This document shows, one piece after another, positions 57,407 to 64,000 of a stretch of DNA of 64,000 bases. Origin of the DNA: Rapana venosa (lineage: Eukaryota; Mollusca; Gastropoda; Neogastropoda; Muricidae); the NCBI GenBank assembly GCA_028751875.1, contig CM054158.1, positions 5,904,037 through 5,968,036 on the forward strand, written 5' to 3'. Below the pieces are notes generated by a model. That model saw only the letters and a list, made by a program, of their open reading frames with translations. It was not told the DNA's origin and did not search any database. Made by a program: the position numbers and the translations under genes. Every line of letters starts with the position of its first letter. The first letter of the stretch is position 1.

Positions 57407-57426
57407 TCAGTCAGTCAGTCAGTCAC
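57407..57426. repeat. (CAGT)n short repeat
   Basis: Five CAGT units. Confidence 0.95.
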
Positions 57427-57540
57427 ATAGCCGTCTGAATAAACATGGGGTTTCTTGGCGGATGTGGTGCGCGCTTGGTAACAGTTTCTGTGCTGGCTGT
57501 GACAACTCATTAGTGGAAAAAAGAATATTAGTTGAGTATT

Positions 57541-57541
57541 G

Positions 57542-57579
<38 letters not shown>

Positions 57580-57790
57580 CCTGTCTGCTTGTCTCCTGCT
57601 CCTCCCCTCCACCCCCCCCCCCTCTCTCTCTCTCTTGTCCCTCTCTACCCAACTCTTGTCTTCTCCTCTCTCCCCCCTTCTCCCTGTGACCTCCCCCTCC
57701 CTCTCTCTCTCTCTAAAAAAATCTCTCAATTTTGTCTTCCTCCCCTCCCCTCCTCTCTCCCTTCCCCATGGCCCTTTCCGTCTCTCTCTC

Positions 57791-57824
<34 letters not shown>

Positions 57825-58016
57825 TTCTCTCTCTATCTCTATCTCTATCTCTCTCTCCCTCTCTCTCTTTTCCCCTCCCTATCTCCCCCCCCCCCAATCT
57901 CTCCTTCCCCTCTACCCACCTCTTCTGTTAATCTCTCTACCCTTTGCTTGCTCTCTACCCCCCCCCTTCCCTTCCTTATCTCTCCTTCTGTCTCTCTCTT
58001 GTACACCCATCTATCT
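57541..58016. repeat. (CTGT)n then ~415-bp polypyrimidine tract
   Basis: CTGT repeats (57541-57599) followed by a region of almost only C and T to 58016, with TCTC and CCCC runs and very few purines. The long frames on either strand arise from the composition alone. Confidence 0.96.
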
Positions 58017-58188
58017 ACAGGCACCACACCCACTTAAATACATAGCCACTAAGAACGAGGGACGAACAGACCAGGAAGAGGGAAAGCCAATCACCAAAAC
58101 AACTGACTGAGCAGACAGACCAATGGGTTTGGACTAGGAAGGAGAACTTCCAGTGCATTAGTTTAAAGATCGTGACAGCCAGATTCAT

Positions 58189-58339
58189 TGGGAGAGAGAG
58201 AGAGAGAGAGAGAGAGTATTTGATTATGACAGTATTTTATTGTGAGAAGCTTTTTAAGCCCATTCACAAGGGAACAGTGGGGCGGGGAATGGGCACAAAA
58301 CACACACACACACGCACACACACACACACACACACACAA
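58189..58339. repeat. (AG)n and (AC)n microsatellites
   Basis: AG 58190-58216 and AC 58300-58339 with one CGCA break. Confidence 0.95.
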
Positions 58340-58488
58340 AGCATGATTAATTACCACAGCTCAAATGATCTCCACGGCATGGGTTCCGCGTCATGGTTGA
58401 TAAGAGTTATTCTCTGATTCAGAGAAACTATTGTGTAACACTTTGGCTGATTGCAAATGGGGGAAAGTAGGGGGCCATACACACAAAT

Positions 58489-58493
<5 letters not shown>

Positions 58494-58533
<40 letters not shown>
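58494..58533. repeat. (AG)n microsatellite
   Basis: About 19 AG repeats after a short CACA run. Confidence 0.96.
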
Positions 58534-58537
<4 letters not shown>

Positions 58538-58757
58538 TTCCAGAATGGCCACATTGATTGTCTTGTCATCTGGATAGTAGGGGAGAACAACCTGTTTCGT
58601 CATTTGCACTCAAATAAGGCTTCCCACTTCAAAAATGTTCCCTAGGTAATTTCTGTATCCTTTGCTGTTGGTGGGATTACATTTTCTTGGTTTTTTTGTT
58701 GTTTTTGGTTTTTGTTGTTGTTAAGTTTTAGGTTGTTTTTTAAAAATTGTATTGGTC

Positions 58758-58788
58758 TCTCTGTCTGTCTGTCTGTCTGTCTGTCTCA
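58758..58788. repeat. (CTGT)n microsatellite
   Basis: Seven CTGT units. Confidence 0.96.
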
Positions 58789-58789
58789 T

Positions 58790-59234
58790 CTACCGTAGTT
58801 AACTCACCCGTGTACCTGCCTCTGCCTCTCCCACAGGCCCTAAGATGCCATGTCCTCTTACTCATAACTTGTGCTGTCGTGGTCTCCTGGTGTCACAGTT
58901 GGTTTTACGCAGGTGGTAAATTGTCAAAAGTAACTTGCATCAATGAGTTATATGAGGTCCTGCTGAATGGGTGGTAAAAGATTTAGCAGAAATAAAGTTT
59001 GTCCTTTGTTTCTTGCCCAGCTATAAATTAAAGTAATCACAGTTTACAATGTACCAGTGTTTGTTGCAGCTGTTTAAACCACGATATGGAATCCGTGTCA
59101 TGATGATAATTTTGGGCAGTTGTGTATTGTTTTTACTTATTGGTTAAATATGAGTTCGTGCCCAGTCCTCTTCCCACTGTCCCCTTGTGAATGGGCTAGT
59201 AAGCTTACCACAGTAAACTATTGTCTTTGTCATT
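58790..59234. other. No feature recognised
   Basis: Moderate GC, short frames only, no repeat shared with the rest of the window. Confidence 0.5.
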
Positions 59235-59326
59235 GTGTATGTATGTATGTATGTATGTATGTATGTATGTATGTATGTATGTATGTATGTATGTATGTTG
59301 TGTGTGTGGTGTGTGTGTGTGTGTGC
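59235..59326. repeat. (TATG)n then (TG)n microsatellite
   Basis: 16 perfect TATG units then GTGT repeats with one GGTG break. Confidence 0.97.
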
Positions 59327-59448
59327 GTTTTTGTTTTGTTTTGTTTCGTTTTGGGGTGTTAAAGTGCACGCAAGTGCTTCGAGCTATTTCTTTTCTACCT
59401 GATAACAGAATAAAAGAATAAAAGTATGACGATTTTTGGTATATTTAC

Positions 59449-59583
59449 TCATGATGATGATGATGTTGATGATGTTGATGATGGTGATGATGATGATGAT
59501 GATTATAAATCGAGAAAAATCATCTTCAAATGAAATGATTATTCTTACTATTATTAATCGGGAAAAATCATCTTCAAATGAAG
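59449..59583. repeat. (GAT)n tract followed by a ~29-bp direct duplication
   Basis: GAT/GTT repeats (59449-59503), then 'aatcgagaaaaatcatcttc' at about 59507 and 'aatcgggaaaaatcatcttc' at about 59555, 48 bp apart, both continuing 'aaatga'. Confidence 0.9.
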
Positions 59584-59688
59584 TTGTCGACCCTTATTTA
59601 GCTGGCACAAGTTCAGAATGGACAAGGGCGGATCCAGTCCAGCTGTCTGTGCCTGACAGTCCCCTTCTTCTCTCGCTCTCCCTTAACG

Positions 59689-59798
59689 TTACAACCTGTT
59701 CCGCTTTTCGGAAGAGTAGGCCATTGTGCGCAAAATTTACAAAACCGCATGCACACGGGGACTGGATGTAAAAAAATTCCATTATCCTCGAAATAAAT
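59689..59798 (+). mobile_element. SINE-A, 3' fragment
   Basis: 'cctgttccgcttttcgga', 'gtaggccattgtg', 'gcacacggggactggatg' and 'ttccattatcctcg' in order, with an internal loss of about 25 bp between 'attgtg' and 'caaaatttac'. Confidence 0.88.
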
Positions 59799-59961
59799 GA
59801 CTAAGTAACTAACTCAGTAAGAAGTCATTGGAATACTGTGCTGACTTTTTCAGGCTGGGTCAAGCTAGCGGAGCCCATCTCCTTCCACGTTTAGGATGCA
59901 TGCTGGGCATATTTGTGCTTCTGTAATCCACTGATCAGAGGGGAGGGGGGGGGGGGAGGAG

Positions 59962-60247
59962 GGGGGTGATAGCTCAGTGGTCAGAGCATTCGTTTTCCCC
60001 AGCTAATGTTAAGCATTGAGCGTGGTTACCACTTGGATGGGTGACTGTTTGCGCGCCTTGGCTTCAGCACAGTTCCCCATTTCATCCAGCTGTCAATGGG
60101 TACCTGCCCTTTTTGGGGTCAGGGAAGGTAAAGCAGCGAGGGAGAGGAGATGGGCGCCGCCCTCAATATGCTGGCCCCTTAGAGAAGCTGAGGTCTCTGA
60201 CACCTCGCTCCCTAACAATAGCATAGGCTATGGGACACCCCCTACCT
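59962..60247 (+). mobile_element. SINE-B (tRNA/5S chimera), near full-length
   Basis: Head GGGTGATAGCTCAGTGGTCA, 'cagagcattcgttttcccc', then 'atgttaagcattgagcgtgg' and 'taccacttggatgggtgac'. The body follows; the 3' end 'tatgggacacccc' lacks the TTTACC repeats. It adjoins a G-rich run (59938-59965). Confidence 0.88.
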
Positions 60248-60595
60248 AACCCACTGATTAAACTCTGGTATATATTTGACGGGATCTTTAAATTACATCT
60301 CTTATCTTCTGCATGTGTACACAGCACACACGAAGGACACCAGTGCACTATTAAGTCCATTTTGTCCGTTGACATGAGAGATGGAAAAACCATCCACCCT
60401 TGGCCGACACTTCAATTCACTCCCTTCATTACCTCACAAACAGAGAAATTCATGTGGTGGTGACAAGCCGTACATAAAAAAGGGAATAGAAAAAAACAAC
60501 AACATTTATCACAGAAGAATAACACAGCACAGTCCACATCCATCACTTCGCACACATCACAAGATAATGCTTATACCAATAACTTAATGCACCAA

Positions 60596-60675
60596 AATCG
60601 TTACCGGGATTCGAACCCACGACTTTATGGACCCACAGGGTATCGAATGGTATCCATTTAGCAAACGTATTTGTC
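60596..60675 (-). mobile_element. tRNA-like remnant, possible SINE head
   Basis: On the - strand 'gtcgtgggttcgaatcccgg' gives a perfect box B, and 'tgctaaatgg' lies about 55 nt earlier as a weak box A. No clean cloverleaf forms. Confidence 0.4.
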
Positions 60676-60721
60676 ATTCCTACAGCATTCTATTAGCCCC
60701 TGGCACTGCTAGTTCTTGTTT

Positions 60722-61043
60722 CGATGTCGAACCCTCAGACAGGAACTACTGCTGTCTGTCAAATGATATGAATGATGCGTTGCGCTGCCCGTAAGCGCCT
60801 GACAAGTCAGGCCCAGCACATCCAAATTCGGCGTGGGAGGGAATTATCTTTTAAGTCTTTCTGGAAAAAAAGGCAGGAGAATGGACCAAGAAGGCAGAAA
60901 CTAGACAAGAAGGAGGTGACGAGAAGAAAAGGAACAAGGGAGAAAGAAAAGAGATGGATAAAAAGAGGGAAATTCCTAGCACAGAATTTCCAGAAGGTGG
61001 GGATACTAATTATACTGACAGGCCCCCGGCATCCCTGTGGGGG
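60722..61043 (-). mobile_element. Element D, copy 1: unrecognised ~320-bp retroposon, 11-bp duplication
   Basis: AGTTCTTGTTT stands at 60711-60721 and again at 61044-61054. The insert between them is the approximate reverse complement of 61424-61760 (by eye 80-85% alike). On the - strand it starts CCCCCACAGGGATGCCGG and ends 'gagggttcgacatcgaaa'. It has no coding capacity. Confidence 0.82.
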
Positions 61044-61054
61044 AGTTCTTGTTT

Positions 61055-61407
61055 AACACTGAATTGTATTACTTTTTATTATTATTATTTTTTTTATTAT
61101 ATCAATCTCTTGTACACCATTTTCAGTCACAGCAGAATTCGCTGCATGAAATTCAGGCTACTCTCCCTTGGGAAAACACGTCGCCACAAGAAAATTACCA
61201 CAAGTGCGTTGTATTGGGTTTAAAAAAAAACTCAACAACAACCATGTTTGTGTCAAATTTTATTTCCCCACGAGACTGACCTTTTTGAGCAGATTTTTTT
61301 TAAAACCAAGGACAACTATCCTGTAGCGATTTAAGAAAACAAACGGATTTACTTTATTTTCTATGTGTACTCAAATATGTGTTTGTTATGTTCTTGTTTT
61401 CGTCGTC
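61055..61407. other. Spacer between the two opposite copies of element D
   Basis: AT-rich, unremarkable, no repeat or gene seen. Confidence 0.5.
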
Positions 61408-61423
61408 AGACTGTGTGAACACC

Positions 61424-61881
61424 CCCCGTGGGGATGCCGGGGCCTGTCAGTATAAACAACATCCCACCTTCTGGAAATTCTGTGCTAGGAATTCCCTCTT
61501 TTCTGATCACTCTCTTTGCCTCTGCCTTGTTCCTTTTCTTCCTGTCATTTTTTCCTTCTTGTCTATTTTATGCCTTCTTGGTCCAATCTCTTGCTGCCCC
61601 CCCCCCCCCCCCCCCCGAAATTCCTACAAGATAACAATTCTCTCCCACGCCGGAGTCGAATGCGCTGGGCCTGACTTGTTAGGCACTTAACGGCAGCGCA
61701 AAGCATTAATTTATTGCTCATGTGACAGACAACAATAGTTGTTGTCTGAGCGTTCGACAAAGAAGAAGAAGAAGGAGGAAAAGAAGGAGAAGAAGAGGGA
61801 GAAGGAAGAGGAGAAGGAGGAGAAGACAAAGAAGGAGAAGAAGAAGGAGGAGGAGGAGGAGAAGGAGGAAGAAAAAGAAGA
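61424..61881 (+). mobile_element. Element D, copy 2: retroposon with long (AAG)n tail and target-site duplication
   Basis: TGTGTGAACACC stands at 61412-61423 and 61886-61897 (16 bp with one mismatch if extended). The unit begins CCCCGTGGGGATGCCGGGGC and its body ends 'tgagcgttcgac' at about 61758, followed by about 120 bp of AAG/GGA-rich purine sequence. A C-run of about 18 lies in the middle (61597-61616). The start (CCCCGTG...CCGGGG) and the AAGAAG tail recall the two ends of the I-type LINE at 22685-26712. Confidence 0.82.
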
Positions 61882-61940
61882 AGATTGTGTGAACACCTGC
61901 TCTGTTTGTTGTTTGGTTCTTCTTTTAAGCAGAAGGTTTG

Positions 61941-62240
61941 GGGACGGGATAGCTCAGTGGTCGGAGCACTCGCTTTCCCCCAGCCAAGTTAAGCAGCGTC
62001 GAGCGTGGTTACCAGTTGGATGGGTGACCGGTTGCGCGCCTTGGCTTCAGTACAGTTCCCCCCAGTTCACCCAGCTGTAAATGGGTACCTGCCCTCTTTA
62101 GGGTCAGGGAAGGTAAAGCAGCGAGGGAGAGGAGATGGGCGCCACCCTCAATATGCTGGCCCTAGAGAAGTAAGGTCTCTGACGCCTCGCTCCCCTACGA
62201 CCTTATAGGTTATGGGACTCCTTTACCTTGTTTACCTTTA
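61941..62240 (+). mobile_element. SINE-B (tRNA/5S chimera), best full-length copy
   Basis: Head: GGGACGGGATAGCTCAGTGG with box A TAGCTCAGTGG, continuing 'tcggagcactcgctttcc'. From 'aagttaagcagcgtcgagcg' through 'tggttaccagttggatgg' and 'gtgaccgg' the sequence follows 5S rRNA order: box A-like AAGTTAAGC, then the intermediate element, then box C-like TGGATGGGTGACC. The body (to about 62215) holds 'gtacctgccctctttaggg', 'gcagcgagggagaggag' and 'ctcaatatgctggccc'. The 3' end is 'tatgggactcctttacc' plus TTTACC repeats. Confidence 0.9.
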
Positions 62241-62500
62241 CCATGGGTCCTGGAGTATACAGACACCTGCGGTTGTCAGTCAGATGTTGTCTGTGCACGA
62301 TACTCCAGGGTTCGGTACCAGTCTTTCCATTTCATCAACAGGGCGCTCCAACTCTGGAGAGGGTCCAGCCGCCATAACCGCAGATAATTATGTATCCCAC
62401 ATCTACAACAACAAACAACCCCCCACAACCCAACTTAAGTGCCTTTGTGTAAGAGATAGGGTGTGTGTTTATCTATTTATTTTTATTTATTTATTTTATT

Positions 62501-62728
62501 TTTACTCTTTTATATCGAGGATAATGGAATAAGCATTTATGTACTTTTTTACATCTAGTCCCTCGTGTGTATGCGGTTTTGTAAATTTTGTCATCTGTTC
62601 CCACCGGCACACAATGGCCTACTCTTACGAAAAGCGGAACAGGATATAACGTGTGGGGAAGATGTTCTGCGCGCGTTCACACACGGGGCCTTGGTTTATA
62701 GTCTCATCCGAAGGACTTTTGGGGAGAG
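62501..62728 (-). mobile_element. SINE-A, copy lacking the tRNA head
   Basis: The 3' end at 62513 ('atatcgaggataatgg') through 'gaaggacttttggggagag' at 62728 is clean, after which a GAGC/GA repeat replaces the head. Confidence 0.88.
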
Positions 62729-62733
62729 TGTAT

Positions 62734-62774
62734 GTGAGAGCGAGCGAGCGAGCGAGCGAGCGAGCGAGCGAGAG

Positions 62775-62846
<72 letters not shown>

Positions 62847-62851
62847 AGAGA
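62734..62851. repeat. (GAGC)n then (GA)n microsatellite
   Basis: About nine GAGC units and about 80 bp of GA with two GGA breaks. Confidence 0.96.
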
Positions 62852-63044
62852 TGTTGCCATATTTACTTCTATGCATATGACTAAATCTACCGTAATACTA
62901 GCATTGAATGGTATTGTTTGACGCTTTTGTTTTTAATCTGGGTTTATTTCTAACCGTTGGAAATGAAACGTGCGTCTTCTTTCTGTGAAAATGATTGTGG
63001 AAACTGGGACAAACATCCCCCCCCCCCCCACACCTCCCCTCCCA

Positions 63045-63840
63045 GAAAAGTGTAGTTATGGGAAATTAATATGATTGCGGGAAATGCAATCACAGGGAAT
63101 ATAATCAGTGAAAACATTACCTTAATGCTGAAATTATAAAAGAGCTGTTAACGGAAATAAAAATGATGAAGAAAAAGGATTGTGGGAATGAAGATGACAG
63201 GAAATGTGACCACGGTCAACGTACATTTTGGAAATGGGCTGATGGGAAACGTGATTACTCAAACCCTAATTCCAGGAAGCCCAATGACAGGAATTGTCAT
63301 TATGGGAATAGCGATTCTGGGAAGCGTTCTTAATTACGGGAATTCTCTTTATAAGAATGATCACTGTACAATTGTTGACAGTGGGAATGCTGATTATTGC
63401 ATAGGAATGCTGATTATTGCATAGGAATGCTGATTATGATTATTGAATAGGAATGCTGATTATTGTAATCTGGATTATGGGAACTGCGGTTTTGGGAATC
63501 AAGGTCAGGAGTACCATAGTTGCGGGAATCAGGAATTGTACAAGGCTACAGGATTGATGATTTGTTACGGCACTCAGGGGTGGTGGGAATCATTATTATC
63601 GACTCATGGTTGTGGGCATTGTGTGTGATTCTGGGTATCCTGACTGTGGGAATCACACATAATTATGGGAACGAATCGTTATTATGTCAAACAGCGTTAT
63701 GGGATTGGTTCTAGATTATAGGAGTTCCTTTTATTATGGTGAAAAAGGATTATGGGAATCATGGTTATGATAAATCTTGTTATGAGATGTATTTTCATGT
63801 CAAACGTGATTATGGAACTCGTGATTCTCCGATACTTGAT
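63045..63840. repeat. Degenerate minisatellite of 'ATTATGGGAAT'-type units
   Basis: '(t/a)tgggaa(t/c)' or near forms recur every 15-30 bp (for example 63058, 63183, 63313, 63383, 63476, 63499, 63664, 63735) with spacer words such as 'gtgatta' and 'gctgattattgcata'. Three nearly perfect 20-bp units 'aggaatgctgattattgcat' lie at 63384-63445. Frames crossing it encode G-N/M repeats and are unlikely to be proteins. Confidence 0.75.
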
Positions 63841-63849
63841 TCACCGATA

Positions 63850-63898
63850 CTCTGTCTGTCTGTATGCCTGTCTGTCTCTGTCTCTGTCTCTGTCTCTG

Positions 63899-63970
<72 letters not shown>

Positions 63971-64000
63971 TGGTGTGTGTGTGTGTGTGTGTGTGTGTGT
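63850..64000. repeat. (CTGT)n, (TC)n, (CG)n and (TG)n compound microsatellite, continues beyond the window
   Basis: CTGT 63851-63880, TCTG/TC 63881-63935, a (CG)10-type run 63936-63953 and TG to the end. Confidence 0.97.

Noticed and set aside
57415..58110. Long frames in the pyrimidine tract (up to 192 codons)
   Set aside because: Open in several frames because C/T-only DNA cannot make stop codons on one strand; composition artefact.
60722..61881. A single foldback (MITE-like) element with 320-bp inverted arms
   Set aside because: Each arm has its own different target-site duplication and the arms differ by many bases, so two separate insertions fit better.
61739..62080. Lysine/glutamate-rich frame (113 codons)
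   Set aside because: It is the AAG/GAG purine tail of element D running into SINE-B.
63182..63424. 80-codon frame with G-N/M repeats suggesting a repeat protein
   Set aside because: It comes from the TTATGGGAAT minisatellite. The frame is not kept from unit to unit and stops soon after.

Overview
The window is nuclear DNA from an animal, most likely a mollusc (perhaps a marine gastropod). This is inferred from eukaryotic tRNA genes with Pol III T-run terminators, abundant non-LTR retrotransposons (an RNase H-bearing I-type LINE and RTE-type LINEs), several tRNA-headed SINE families, and heavy CA/GA/GTT microsatellite content. No species can be named from the sequence. Only one ordinary protein gene is supportable (44307-44798). 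Most other long reading frames are retrotransposon fragments or chance frames in repeats.

Layout. 1-2572 is the 3' part of an I-type LINE. From there to about 38.4 kb runs one tandem array of roughly 16-17 units of about 1.75 kb. Each unit carries a tRNA-Phe(GAA) gene on the + strand, a tRNA-derived SINE (here SINE-A) on the - strand, a CA microsatellite and a GTT-rich tract. The array is peppered with insertions that are shared by some units and so record its duplication history: an RTE LINE (6193-9015), a second and fuller copy of the I-type LINE (22685-26712), 75-85 bp RTE tails in three alternating units, reversed RTE tails in two units 5.8 kb apart, and a 222-bp SINE-like insert (37667-37888). 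A 500-N gap sits inside one unit (33501-34000). Several stretches (about 1-2130, 2980-5700, 6440-8700, 9320-10340, 27.2-31.6 kb, 32.5-33.5 kb) look like poorly polished consensus: near-identical units elsewhere lack their indels and homopolymer expansions.

From 38.4 to 42.1 kb the array fades into two strongly diverged units whose tRNA-Phe genes are nonetheless perfect. After this come LINE relics (40.27-40.58 and 42.85-43.45 kb), the single protein gene with three CRE-like sites upstream and a degenerate minisatellite running through its stop codon, a tRNA-Lys(UUU) gene, two RTE-type LINE fragments (50.3-51.3 kb + and 52.86-53.94 kb -), and a repeat-dominated tail.

The tail and flank contain solitary SINE-A copies, five copies of a second SINE (SINE-B) whose head joins a tRNA 5' half to a 5S rRNA-like internal promoter, one copy of a third tRNA-headed SINE (SINE-C), an unrecognised 320-340 bp retroposon present as two opposite insertions with their own target-site duplications (element D), long Z-DNA- and triplex-prone simple repeats, and a degenerate 'TTATGGGAAT' minisatellite at the right end.

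Working together: the only recognisable host functions are Pol III transcription of tRNA-Phe and tRNA-Lys and one small coiled-coil-like protein. The rest is retrotransposition and tandem amplification. The strongest candidate for something undescribed is the tRNA-Phe/SINE-A macrosatellite with its higher-order structure, followed by the tRNA/5S chimeric SINE and element D. None could be checked against databases here.
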